Shown: positions 33,546 to 44,410 of the stretch, piece after piece
How the letters are laid out: every line of letters begins with the position of its first letter
Numbering within the stretch: the first letter of the stretch is position 1
Source: Trebonia sp963759545
GTDB lineage: Bacteria > Actinomycetota > Actinomycetes > Streptosporangiales > Streptosporangiaceae
Reading direction: 5' to 3'
Length of the DNA: 64,000 bases
Assembly (NCBI GenBank): GCA_963759545.1
Contig: CAVXAB010000043.1
Location: forward strand, 8,476-72,475
Position numbers and translations under genes: made by a program
Notes under the pieces: generated by a model
The model's input: the letters and a program-made list of their open reading frames with translations, nothing else
The model's database searches: none
Told to the model about the DNA's origin: nothing

Positions 33546-34538
33546 CTAGCGTCCCCAGCGCAGCCCCGGCGTCTCCACCGGAGCGTCCCACAGCTCGGCG
33601 AGCTCGTCGGTGAGGCGGCAGACGGTCACCGAGAAGCCCTGCATCTCCAGGCTGGTGATGTAGTTGCCGACCAGGTTGCGGGTGACCCGGGCGCCATGGC
33701 CGGTCACGTAGCGGCTGACCTCGTTCCATACGCCGTACAGCTCGATCAGCGGCGTGCCGCCCATGCCGTTGACCATGACGAGCAGGTCGCCCTGAAGCGG
33801 CAGGTCGGCGTGGATGGCGTCCATCGCGGCCGCCGCGATGTCGCGGGCGGGCCGCAGCGGCGCCCGGGTGCGGCCGGGCTCGCCGTGGATGCCGATGCCA
33901 AGCTCGATCTCCGTCTCCGGCAGGTCGAACGTGGGCTTGCCCGCGGCGGGCACCGTGCACGAGGTCAGCGCGACGCCGAACGACCTGCTGCGCTCGTTCA
34001 CCTCCGCCGCCACCGCGGCGACCTCGGCAAGCGACGCACCGCGCTCGGCGAGCGCGCCGGCGATCTTCTCCACGAAGACGGTGGCACCGACACCGCGGCG
34101 GCCCGCCGTGTAGAGCGAGTCCTGCACGGCGACGTCGTCGTTGACCACCACGGAGGCGACCTCGATGGCGTCGTCGGCGGCCAACTCGGCCGCCATCTGG
34201 AAGTTGAGCACGTCGCCGGTGTAGTTCTTCACGACGTGCAGCACGCCCGCGCCGCCGTTGACCGCCGTGGTCGCGATCACGATCTGGTCGGGCACCGGAG
34301 AGGTGAACACCTCACCCGCGCACGCGGCGTCGAGCATGCCGTAGCCGACGAAGCCGGCGTGCAGCGGCTCGTGACCCGAGCCGCCGCCGGACACCAGGCC
34401 CACCTTTCCCGCGACCGGCGCGTCGGCACGGGTGACGACCCTGTTCTCGATGTCCACCGACAGTGAGGGATGGGCGGCGGCCATGCCCGCCAGGGCATCC
34501 GTCACGACGGTTTCCGGGCTGTTGATGAGCTTCTTCAT
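33546..34538 (-). CDS. dhaK: Dihydroxyacetone kinase subunit DhaK
   Basis: 330 residues, normal for DhaK. It has LVSGGGSGHEPLHAGFVGYG near residue 50, KNYTGDVLNFQMAAELA, and GIGIHGEPGR with the His that covalently binds dihydroxyacetone. DhaK cannot phosphorylate without DhaL (ADP/ATP subunit) or a fused kinase domain, and neither lies in the neighbouring genes. Either dhaL is elsewhere or this copy has a sensing role, binding dihydroxyacetone for the two-component system in the same operon. Divergent from glpF across 459 bp. Confidence 0.9.
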   Translation of the reverse strand: MKKLINSPETVVTDALAGMAAAHPSLSVDIENRVVTRADAPVAGKVGLVSGGGSGHEPLHAGFVGYGMLDAACAGEVFTSPVPDQIVIATTAVNGGAGVLHVVKNYTGDVLNFQMAAELAADDAIEVASVVVNDDVAVQDSLYTAGRRGVGATVFVEKIAGALAERGASLAEVAAVAAEVNERSRSFGVALTSCTVPAAGKPTFDLPETEIELGIGIHGEPGRTRAPLRPARDIAAAAMDAIHADLPLQGDLLVMVNGMGGTPLIELYGVWNEVSRYVTGHGARVTRNLVGNYITSLEMQGFSVTVCRLTDELAELWDAPVETPGLRWGR

Positions 34539-34997
34539 AGCGTGCCTTCCCGCGGAGCCTTGTTCTTCTTGCCCTCACTCCAAGGTCTCACTCGGTGGCA
34601 CAGTCAAAAAGAACGAGACTCCGATGCTGCTGACAGGGCGACGGTAACCCCGGGCGCGCGTGAACCCCCGGAATAGTGTTCCGCATTGTAGAACGACGTT
34701 TATTACGCGAAACATAGGCCGGGGCCCACCGTCAGTCAAGGGTCGGTCACGGGCCGACGGCGGGCGCGCAGGGAAATCTAAAGTCCCTGCATATACGGGT
34801 GTTCATTCGTTGTCGAGCGTCCCTGGCAGGCGACGCCCGGGTACCGCGGCAAGGTGCCGCACGGTGCGCCTGAACGCTCGGCTGTGCGGATTTTGCCAAA
34901 ATTTTACTCTCTTGGCTCATTGTGGTGAGCGCTGGCCAGTCGTACGTTGAGGCCAAGCGCGCAGGCAGAGAGGCCAGCGCGGCAGGAGAGGATAGCC
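34539..34997. other. 459-bp divergent control region between dhaK and glpF
   Basis: No gene. Contains GTTCCGCATTGTAGAAC (34678-34694), a GTTC-N9-GAAC dyad of the kind bound by IclR-type regulators such as the glycerol regulator GylR of streptomycetes (inference), and an AT-rich patch GCCAAAATTTTACTCTC near 34895-34915 that may hold the glpF promoter. Confidence 0.45.
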
Positions 34998-36086
34998 ATG
35001 GCTGATATCACTCCTCTAGCTTTCCGCGGTGAGGGACGTACCATAGGCCGCATTTCGGGCCTTTGGGGCGAGTTGCTCTCCGAGTTCTTTGGGACGTTCG
35101 TCCTGATAGCTTTCGGCGACGGCGTGGTCGCCGTGGCCGTGGCCGGCCTGCCGGGGTCCGGCCGGACCGCGGGACCACTGACGATCTTCAACGCGGCCGG
35201 CGACTGGCTGCTGATCACCTGGGGCTGGGCGATGGCCGTCGCCTTCGCGGTCTGGGTGGCGGGCGGCGTGAGCGGCGCCCACATCAACCCGGCGGTGACG
35301 CTGGCGTTCGCGGTGCGGCGCAAGTTCCCCTGGATGAAGGTCCTGCCGTACATGGCGGCCCAGGTCATCGGCGCGTTCGTCGGCGCCGCGCTGGTGTTCC
35401 TCGTGTACTTCAACGCGATCGACCAGTTCAACCTCCTCAACAGGACGCCGAGGAGCGGGGGCTCGGCTCTCGCGACATACTCGATCTTCGCCACGTTCCC
35501 CGCCGGGTACTTCCACGGCGGCTACGGCGGGCCGCTGATCGACCAGGTCGTCGGCACGGCGTTCCTGCTGATCTTCGTCGTGGCGCTGATCGACCTGCGG
35601 AACACCGCGGTCGGGTCCAACCTGGCGCCGCTCGCCATCGGCCTGGCCGTGGCCGCGATCGGCATGTCCTACGGGCCGAATGCGGGCTACGCGATCAACC
35701 CGGCCCGTGACTTCGGCCCCCGGCTGTTCGCCTGGGTCGCCGGCTGGGGCCAGGTGGCCCTTCCTGGCACCTACCATTCGGTCGGTCTCAATTTCACCGG
35801 CTACTTCTGGATACCCATCGTGGGGCCGCTGATCGGAGGCGTCATCGGCGTCCTCCTCTACGACCTGTTCATCGGCGACGTCCTGCACGCCAGGCTCAAG
35901 ATGGCCGAGGAAGTCGAGGGGCCTATCCCGGAAAGTCGGCCGGCGGAGCCAGGGACGGGCGCGCAAGGCGAGGGTACGATCCCGGGGACCCGGCAGCCGG
36001 ACGAGTCCGAGACTCCCGCCCACAGGACCCGCGAGTTACGCGCGGGGCCGGGCAAAGGGTCTGAGCAAAGACGCCAGAACCGATAG
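34998..36086 (+). CDS. glpF: Glycerol facilitator (aquaglyceroporin, MIP family)
   Basis: 362 residues from ATG 34998, GGAGAGG upstream. Six membrane segments and both pore motifs: SGAHINPAVTLAFAV (~92-106) and GYAINPARDFGPRL (~230-243); the Asp after the second NPAR is characteristic of glycerol-conducting members. The C-terminal ~75 residues are hydrophilic, rich in Pro, Glu and Arg, and go well beyond the usual family length, forming a cytosolic tail of unknown role. It starts the glpF-glpK-glpD run, with glpK 27 bp downstream. Confidence 0.92.
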   Translation: MADITPLAFRGEGRTIGRISGLWGELLSEFFGTFVLIAFGDGVVAVAVAGLPGSGRTAGPLTIFNAAGDWLLITWGWAMAVAFAVWVAGGVSGAHINPAVTLAFAVRRKFPWMKVLPYMAAQVIGAFVGAALVFLVYFNAIDQFNLLNRTPRSGGSALATYSIFATFPAGYFHGGYGGPLIDQVVGTAFLLIFVVALIDLRNTAVGSNLAPLAIGLAVAAIGMSYGPNAGYAINPARDFGPRLFAWVAGWGQVALPGTYHSVGLNFTGYFWIPIVGPLIGGVIGVLLYDLFIGDVLHARLKMAEEVEGPIPESRPAEPGTGAQGEGTIPGTRQPDESETPAHRTRELRAGPGKGSEQRRQNR

Positions 36087-36113
36087 AGAGCCTGACTTAA
36101 GAAGGAGGTTGGC

Positions 36114-37629
<1,516 letters not shown>

Positions 37630-37631
37630 CG

Positions 37632-37694
37632 AATACTCTAATTTTGCCCTTGCTGCTAAGCAATTTCCCTCGTGGAACGCAAAATTAGAGTATT
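37632..37694. repeat. 63-nt AT-rich inverted repeat between glpK and glpD
   Basis: AATACTCTAATTTTGC at 37632-37647 is an exact inverted match to 37679-37694; the 31-nt loop has its own small hairpin TTGCTGCTAAGCAA. It begins two bases after the glpK stop and is far AT-richer than its surroundings. It could act as a transcript processing or attenuation hairpin, or be a miniature insertion. Confidence 0.6.
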
Positions 37695-37759
37695 AGGACC
37701 AGCGACGATTTCTCCGGGGGAACGACCCCCGTGCCCCCCGAGGAAGGGAGAGGCTTGCA

Positions 37760-39448
37760 GTGACGGCGCTATCGCCGGCCGGGCGGCGCGAGGCGATTGC
37801 CCGGATGGCCGAGAATGAGCTCGACATACTCGTCATCGGCGGTGGCGTCGTCGGCGCGGGGAGCGCGCTCGACGCGGTCACCCGCGGACTGACCACCGCG
37901 ATCGTGGAGGAGCGGGACTGGGCGAGCGGCACGTCAAGCCGGTCGAGCAAGCTGATCCACGGCGGCCTCCGCTACCTGGAGATGCTCGACTTCGGCCTGG
38001 TCAGGGAGGCGCTGCGGGAGCGCGGCCTGCTGCTCGACCGGATCGCGCCGCACCTGGTGAAGCCGGTGCCCTTCCTGTACCCGCTGCAGCACCGGGTGTG
38101 GGAGCGTGCCTACGCCGGGACCGGGGTGGCGCTCTACGACGCGATGGCCTACACCTCGGGCACCGCCCACGGGCTGCACCACCACCGGCACCTGACCCGG
38201 GGGCAGGCCCTGCGCGAGGCGCCGTGCCTGCGCAAGGACTCGCTCACCGGCGCCATTCAGTACTGGGACGCCCAGGAGGACGACGCCAGGTTCACGATGA
38301 CCGTGGTGCGGACGGCGGCGTCGTTCGGCGCGCTGGCGGCGAACCGGGCCAAGGTGACCGGCTTCCTGCGCCAGGGCGAGCGGGTTACCGGCGCCCGGGT
38401 CACCGACCTGGAGACCGGCGCGGAGTTCGAGGTCCGGGCCAAGCAGGTCATCAACGCCACCGGCGTGTGGACCGACGACACGCAGGCGATGGCCGACACC
38501 CGCGGCCAGTTCCACGTCCGCGCGTCCAAGGGCATCCACCTCGTGGTGCCGCGCGACCGGCTGCCGTCGAGCACGGGCCTCATCCTGCGGACGGAGAAGA
38601 GCGTCCTGTTCGTCATCCCGTGGGGACGGCACTGGATCATCGGCACCACCGACACCGACTGGGATCTGGCCAAGGACCACCCGGCGGCAACCGCGCAGGA
38701 CATCGACTACCTGCTCGGGCACCTGAACTCCGTGCTGAGCTCGCCGCTCACCCGCGAGGACGTCGAGGGCGTCTACGCCGGCCTGCGCCCGCTGCTTTCC
38801 GGCGAGGAGGAGTCCACGTCCAAGCTGTCGCGCGAGCACGTCGTCGGGCACCCGGTGCCCGGCCTCGTCGTGGTCGCCGGCGGGAAGTTCACCACCTACC
38901 GGGTGATGGCCGCCGACGCGGTGGACGAGGCCGTCCGCACCATGGACGCCAGGGTTCCCGACTCGTGCACGGCCGAGCTGCCGCTAGTCGGCGCCGACGG
39001 CTACCGGCCGCTGTGGAACCAGCGCCGGGCACTCGCGGCGACCTTCGGCATCCACGTCGCCCGGGTCGAGCACCTGCTCAACCGGTACGGCGCGTGCGTC
39101 AACGACCTCCTCGCCATGCTCCGCGCCGACCCGTCACTGGCGGCGCCGCTGCCCGGCGCGGACGACTACCTCGCGGTCGAGGCTAAGTACGCGGTCACCC
39201 ACGAGGGCGCCCTGCACCTGCAGGACGTGCTCACCCGCCGCACCCGCATCTCGATCGAGGCGTGGGACCGCGGCGTCGCGGCGGCACCGGAGGTCGCCGA
39301 CCTGATGGCGGGCCTGCTCGACTGGACCGACGAGGCGAAAAAGCGCGAGGTCGACCGCTACCTCGCCCGGGTCGCGGCCGAACGAGAGTCCCAGACCAAG
39401 CTGGACGACGACTCGGCCGAGGCCGCGCGCCTGGAGGCCCCGATCTAG
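37760..39448 (+). CDS. glpD: Glycerol-3-phosphate dehydrogenase, FAD-dependent
   Basis: 562 residues from GTG 37760, GGGAGAGG upstream. FAD-binding VIGGGVVGAGSALDAVTRGL, then RDWASGTSSRSSKLIHGGLR, the signature of GlpD, and a second motif VVAGGKFTTYRVMAADAVD. A C-terminal helical domain begins around residue 415. It oxidises glycerol-3-phosphate to dihydroxyacetone phosphate and passes electrons to quinones at the membrane. Completes the glycerol route with GlpF and GlpK. Its 3' end overlaps the convergent DUF2207-like gene by four bases. Confidence 0.93.
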   Translation: MTALSPAGRREAIARMAENELDILVIGGGVVGAGSALDAVTRGLTTAIVEERDWASGTSSRSSKLIHGGLRYLEMLDFGLVREALRERGLLLDRIAPHLVKPVPFLYPLQHRVWERAYAGTGVALYDAMAYTSGTAHGLHHHRHLTRGQALREAPCLRKDSLTGAIQYWDAQEDDARFTMTVVRTAASFGALAANRAKVTGFLRQGERVTGARVTDLETGAEFEVRAKQVINATGVWTDDTQAMADTRGQFHVRASKGIHLVVPRDRLPSSTGLILRTEKSVLFVIPWGRHWIIGTTDTDWDLAKDHPAATAQDIDYLLGHLNSVLSSPLTREDVEGVYAGLRPLLSGEEESTSKLSREHVVGHPVPGLVVVAGGKFTTYRVMAADAVDEAVRTMDARVPDSCTAELPLVGADGYRPLWNQRRALAATFGIHVARVEHLLNRYGACVNDLLAMLRADPSLAAPLPGADDYLAVEAKYAVTHEGALHLQDVLTRRTRISIEAWDRGVAAAPEVADLMAGLLDWTDEAKKREVDRYLARVAAERESQTKLDDDSAEAARLEAPI

Positions 39449-40806
39449 CTACGGATCACCAGCAGCCTGTTGCCGCGCGGGTCTACCTGGGCGTGCACTA
39501 GCGTGCCGGCGGTGTACGTGCGGTACTGCTCGGCCGTGACGGTAAATGCCCAGGCCTGGTCGCGTACGCCATCGTCGATCGCCAGGCACCAGTGCGTGGT
39601 GCTCGAGTTCTCCCCTGACTCCTCTTCTGTCCATGCCTCGACCACAAGCCCGTCGAACTCGGCGAAGGCGGGGACGGCGGCGTCCTTGGCGAGCAGGCTC
39701 GCCGCGATCAAGACGTCGCAGGCCAGCACGCCGAACGCCGCCGCACGCAGCTCCCCGTGCGCGATCACCGCGGTCGCCAGGGTGGGCGGGAGCAGGGCGG
39801 CAAGCACGACGGCCAGTATCGCCAGCCCGGTGCCGCCGGCCTGTATCCAGCTTCGCGGCTGGGGGTCGCCGATCGTGATCTGGCGCCATTGCCCGCTGTA
39901 GCCCGACCAGATCGCCTTCGCCGGCTTGCCGTTCGCGGGCGAGAACAGCTTCACCGCCGCCCGTGCCCGGCCGAGCGCGGCGGCGTACGCGATCTCGCGC
40001 CGCGGCCACCCGGCGGGCATGCGGGTCCCGGCCGTCGCGCCGCCGCCCGGGCGCGCGGCGGCGTACCCCGCGGTGACGGGCCCCGTGGTGGCAGATACCG
40101 TGCAGCTAGCCCGCCAGGCGCGCAGCGCGGCGCGGCCAGCCGGCGTCAGCTTCTCGCCCTTGACCGCGACGCCGGTCAGCGCGCACAACGTGACGAAGCC
40201 CGCGACGGGTACCCAGTAGGCGTAGCCCCGGTCGGCGCGCAATGCCAGGCCCAGGGCGATGGCCGGGAGGAGCGCGGCGAGCCAGAGCAGGCATCCCGCG
40301 GCCTCGCTCAGCCTGGGGCGGGTGAGCCCGCGGCTGCGCGAGTCCTCGATCACGTCGCGGTTGAACGCCTCCATGAAGGCATCCCTGCCGGATTTCATCG
40401 TGCCGTCGCGCCCGGTGGGCGTGCCCGCGAAGCCGTCCGACAGCGCCTCCGCCGGCACGTCGGGGCGGCCGCAGGCGCGGGTCACCAACTGGGTATAAGC
40501 CCGGCGCTCATAGGCGGTGAGCTCCGCGCCTGGCAGGTGCTTCCCGAGCACGCACATCACCCGCCCGTCCGCGCGGGGCTCAAGCCGGAACCACCCGCGC
40601 GCCGCCAGGTCAAGCAGGGTGGCCGGGTAACCGAGGGCAGCCAGGCGCCCGGCGAGGAGGCTGACCACGGCCGGCGGCTCCGACCCGGCAGGCCGCGGCG
40701 GCACTCCGCCCTGGGCCTGAGCCGTGCCAGGCGAGGTGCGGCCGGCGAGCACCGCCCACAGGGCAAGCCACCCGGCGGCGGCCGCGACGGCGAGGATCAA
40801 GAGCAT
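39445..40806 (-). CDS. DUF2207-like membrane protein
   Basis: 453 residues from ATG 40806. It has an N-terminal membrane helix (LLILAVAAAAGWLALWAVLA), a soluble winged-helix-like part with ALGYPATLLDLAARGWFRLE as in the C-terminal half of DUF2207 proteins, then two pairs of membrane helices (~175-215 and ~325-365) and a final beta-rich cytosolic domain. The usual N-terminal extracellular beta domain of DUF2207 is absent. Function unknown. Divergent from pafA by 186 bp. Confidence 0.65.
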   Translation of the reverse strand: MLLILAVAAAAGWLALWAVLAGRTSPGTAQAQGGVPPRPAGSEPPAVVSLLAGRLAALGYPATLLDLAARGWFRLEPRADGRVMCVLGKHLPGAELTAYERRAYTQLVTRACGRPDVPAEALSDGFAGTPTGRDGTMKSGRDAFMEAFNRDVIEDSRSRGLTRPRLSEAAGCLLWLAALLPAIALGLALRADRGYAYWVPVAGFVTLCALTGVAVKGEKLTPAGRAALRAWRASCTVSATTGPVTAGYAAARPGGGATAGTRMPAGWPRREIAYAAALGRARAAVKLFSPANGKPAKAIWSGYSGQWRQITIGDPQPRSWIQAGGTGLAILAVVLAALLPPTLATAVIAHGELRAAAFGVLACDVLIAASLLAKDAAVPAFAEFDGLVVEAWTEEESGENSSTTHWCLAIDDGVRDQAWAFTVTAEQYRTYTAGTLVHAQVDPRGNRLLVIRS

Positions 40807-40992
40807 GAACGTCCTCTCATCGAAGCCTTCTGGGTCCAGAAGCTACGTTCGCGCTCGGCCGCCGGCAACGCTCACGGCGACCCTGGCAAGAGACCGGCAA
40901 GAATTGTCAGGTGAGGCAGCTTGCCGTTGCGCCGCGACCTCTTCTTAGCCCTCCTGGATGACACCAGTCACGGAGGCACGTACTTTGGGGGT

Positions 40993-42352
40993 GTGGACCG
41001 GCGGATATTCGGAGTTGAGACTGAATACGGCCTCACTTGCACCTTCCGCGGGCAACGGCGCCTGTCTCCCGACGAGGTAGCGCGCTACCTCTTCCGGCGC
41101 GTGGTGTCCTGGGGACGAAGCAGTAACGTCTTCCTGCGCAACGGCGCACGCCTCTATCTCGACGTGGGCAGCCATCCCGAGTACGCGACCCCCGAGTGCG
41201 ACAACCTGGTCGACTTGGTCGCCCGCGACAAGGCGGGCGAGCGGGTACTTGAAGAACTGATGATCGACGCCGAGACGCCGGCTGCGCGAGGAGGGGATCG
41301 CCGGCGACATCTACCTGTTCAAGAACAACACCGACTCCGCAGGGAACTCCTACGGCTGCCATGAGAACTACCTGGTCCCCCGGCAGGAGGACCTGGAGCG
41401 GCTGACCGGCATCCTGACGCCGTTCCTGGTCACCAGGCAGATGATCTGCGGCGCCGGGAAGGTGCTGCAGACGCCGGGCGGTGCGGTGTACTGCGTCAGC
41501 CAGCGCGCCGAGCACATCTGGGAAGGCGTGTCGTCGGCCACCACCCGGTCCCGGCCGATCATCAATACCAGGGACGAGCCGCACGCCGACGCCGAGCGGT
41601 TCCGTCGCCTGCACGTGATCGTCGGCGACTCCAATATGAGCGAGACCACGATGCTGCTCAAGGTCGGGACCACCGACCTCGTGCTGCGGATGATCGAGGC
41701 CGGGGTCGTGCCGCGGGACATGACGCTGGACAACCCGGTCCGCGCCATCCGCGAGGTCAGCCGGGACATGACCGGCCGCGTCCCGGTGCGCCTGGCGAAC
41801 GGGCGCGAGATGAGCGCGCTGGAGATCCAGTACGAGTACCTTGCCCGCGCGCGGGACCTCACCAGCAGGAACGGGCTTGACGCGGTCAGCGAGCGGGTGC
41901 TGGAGATGTGGGAGCGGACGCTTCAGGCAATCGAGACAGGGAACCTCGACAAGATCGCCCGCGAGATCGACTGGGTGACCAAGTACCAGCTGATCGAGCG
42001 GTACCGTGCCGTGCACGGCCTCCCGCTCTCGGCTCCCCGGATCGCCCAGCTCGACCTGGCCTACCATGACGTGCGCCGCGGCCGGGGCCTGTACTACCTG
42101 CTGCAGCAGCGGGGCGCCGTGGAGCGGGTCAGCCGGGACCTGGACATCTTCGCGGCCAAGTCGATTCCGCCGCAGACGACCCGCGCCAAGCTGCGTGGCG
42201 AGTTCATCCGCCGCGCCCAGGAGAAGGGGCGTGACTTCACCGTCGACTGGGTGCACCTCAAGCTCAACGACCAGGCGCAGCGGACCGTCCTGCTCAAGGA
42301 CCCGTTCAGCCCGGTGGACGAGCGGGTCGAGCGGCTCATCGCCACCATGTGA
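40993..42352 (+). CDS. pafA: Pup-protein ligase PafA (one apparent frameshift)
   Basis: Start GTG 40993 (MDRRIFGVETEYGLTC), matching the family N-terminus with its catalytic Glu. The frame runs to ~41275, where one extra A must be dropped: then REEGIAGDIYLFKNNTDSAG and NSYGCHENYLV follow and the protein continues to TGA 42352 (YCVSQRAEHIWEGVSSATTR, VIVGDSNMSETT). Corrected length is 452 residues, exactly the family norm. PafA attaches Pup to lysines of proteins for the proteasome. No pup, dop, prc or arc genes are adjacent, which is unusual. Confidence 0.9.
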
Positions 42353-42425
42353 GTACTGGAACAACTCGGTCACGATTCGTAGAATGGGGGAGCGGCCGTC
42401 TGGCGCAGGGCAGGAGGCACCCAGG

Positions 42426-44393
42426 GTGACAGGTGTGCCACTGCGGCGCAGGGAAGCGCTCACCGTGCTCGGGGCCGCGGCGATCCTCGCGGGAGGTGCC
42501 GCCTACCTGGGCGTGGCCGACGCCCAGCCCGTGAGCCTCCGTCCCAGTGCCCTCAACGCTTACACTCCCGACGCGACCTACGCCCCAGACGGCACCGCCG
42601 GCCGGACGGCAGCGGTGCCGCGGGCCGACGTCCGCCTCCTCGGCGGCCCGTTCCAGGGCAACCAGCAGCGGAACCTCGCCTACTTGCTCTTCCTCGACCC
42701 CGACCGGATGCTGCGCAGCTTCCGTATCAACTACGGGCTCCCCGCGCGGGCCATGCCCATCGGCGGCTGGGAAAGCCCCACCTCGATGATCCGCGGCCAC
42801 GTGACGGGCCACCTGCTGTCGGCGCTCGCGTGGGCCTACGCGGGCACCGGCACGACCGCGGATGACCCCGTCCGGCGAGCGCTGCAGGCCAAGGGCGACT
42901 ACCTCGTCGCCCAGCTAGCGAGCATGCAAGCCAGGGCGCCGCGGGCTGGCTACAGCGCCGGGTACCTCTCGGCATTTCCCGAGCAGTACTTCACGTGGCT
43001 GGAGGACGGCCAGGTGAACCGGGTCTGGTCACCGTACTACATGATCCACAAGTACCTGGCCGGGCTTATCGACCAGTTCCAACTGGCCGGGAACACCCAG
43101 GCGCTTGACGTGGCGTCCCGGCTTGCCGGGTGGGTCGACCGCCGCACCAGGAACCTGTCTTACCAGCACATGCAGGCGATCCTCCGGACCGAGTTCGGCG
43201 GCTTGCCTGAGGCCCTCGCCAACCTCTACGCGATCACCAGGGACCCGGCGACGCTGAAGACGGCGGAGCGCTTCTACCACGCGCGGTTCCTCGACCCCCT
43301 GGCCGCCAACATCGACCCTCTCGAGGGGGCGCAGTGCAACGTCTCGACGCCGAAGGTCACCGCGGCCCTGCGCCTGGCGGAAGAGACAGGGAACGAGAAG
43401 TACTGGAACGCGGCGGTCAACTTCTGGCGCATCTCGACCGCCCACCACTCGTACGCCATCGGCGGCATGGGCAACGGCGAGGTCTGGGGACCGCCTGACG
43501 TGGTCGCCGGCGCGCTCTCGAATTACAACTGCGAGGGCTGCGTCAGCTACAACATGCTGAAGCTCACCAGGCTCCTGCACTTCCACGCGCCGGGCAGCGC
43601 GGCCTACATGGACTACTACGAGCGCACCCTCGTCAACCACATGCTCGGCACCCAGGACCCAGGCTCACCGCACGGCTTCGTCGCCTACTACACGGGCCTG
43701 TCGCCTGGCGCGCACAAGCAGGTCCCGTCCAACTACTTCCCCGGTGCCGACGAGAACGTCTTCGCGACCGACTACGACACGTTCACCTGCGACACCGCGA
43801 CCGGCCTGGAGACACCGACCCGCTTCACCGACACGATCTACACCAGGGACCCCGACGGCGCACTCCGCGTCAACCTCTTCATCCCCTCGCGGGTCCGCGC
43901 TGACGGACTGACGCTCCGCCAGGCGACAAGCATCCCCGCGGTCCCCGCGACAACTCTCGCGGTCGAGGCGGGCACCGGCTCAATGACGCTGAGAGTCCGC
44001 GTTCCCGCCTGGGCCACGACCGCGTCGGCGACCCTGAACGGGCGACCGCAAGACCTGCCGTCCCGGCCGGCGGCCGTCGAGGTCACGCGCGCGTGGCGGC
44101 CGGGCGATGAGCTCCAGGTCTCCTTCGGCATCGGCCTGGCAGTGCGGCAAGCGCCCGACAGCGCGCGGGTCGCCTCGCTCGCCTACGGCCCTGTCGTCCT
44201 GGCCGCCCTGACGGGCGACGCCGCGCGCATGCCGGCCCTCGACCCGTCTTCCGTCCGGCAGGTGAGCGCGTCGCCCCTGGCCTTCGAAGCACAGGGGTCC
44301 TTCGGCACCAAGGGCGACGCCCGCCCCATCCCACTCATTCCGGTCTGCGACGTAGTCCACCAGCGCTACACGACCTACTGGCAGCTCGCGTAG
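42426..44393 (+). CDS. Secreted GH127/DUF1680-type beta-L-arabinofuranosidase-like protein
   Basis: 655 residues from GTG 42426, chosen for AGGAGG eight bases upstream. The N-terminus LRRREALTVLGAAAILAGG is a probable Tat signal peptide. The body is an (alpha/alpha)6-barrel DUF1680 protein: WESPTSMIRGHVTGHLLSAL, WSPYYMIHKYLAGLIDQF, HSYAIGGMGNGEVW, and NYNCEGCVSYNMLKLTRLL, which aligns with the Cys-rich catalytic zinc site of GH127. A C-terminal beta domain follows. It should release arabinose or a similar sugar from plant material outside the cell. Confidence 0.85.
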   Translation: MTGVPLRRREALTVLGAAAILAGGAAYLGVADAQPVSLRPSALNAYTPDATYAPDGTAGRTAAVPRADVRLLGGPFQGNQQRNLAYLLFLDPDRMLRSFRINYGLPARAMPIGGWESPTSMIRGHVTGHLLSALAWAYAGTGTTADDPVRRALQAKGDYLVAQLASMQARAPRAGYSAGYLSAFPEQYFTWLEDGQVNRVWSPYYMIHKYLAGLIDQFQLAGNTQALDVASRLAGWVDRRTRNLSYQHMQAILRTEFGGLPEALANLYAITRDPATLKTAERFYHARFLDPLAANIDPLEGAQCNVSTPKVTAALRLAEETGNEKYWNAAVNFWRISTAHHSYAIGGMGNGEVWGPPDVVAGALSNYNCEGCVSYNMLKLTRLLHFHAPGSAAYMDYYERTLVNHMLGTQDPGSPHGFVAYYTGLSPGAHKQVPSNYFPGADENVFATDYDTFTCDTATGLETPTRFTDTIYTRDPDGALRVNLFIPSRVRADGLTLRQATSIPAVPATTLAVEAGTGSMTLRVRVPAWATTASATLNGRPQDLPSRPAAVEVTRAWRPGDELQVSFGIGLAVRQAPDSARVASLAYGPVVLAALTGDAARMPALDPSSVRQVSASPLAFEAQGSFGTKGDARPIPLIPVCDVVHQRYTTYWQLA

Positions 44394-44410
44394 CTCTGAG
44401 CCACGCCCGC

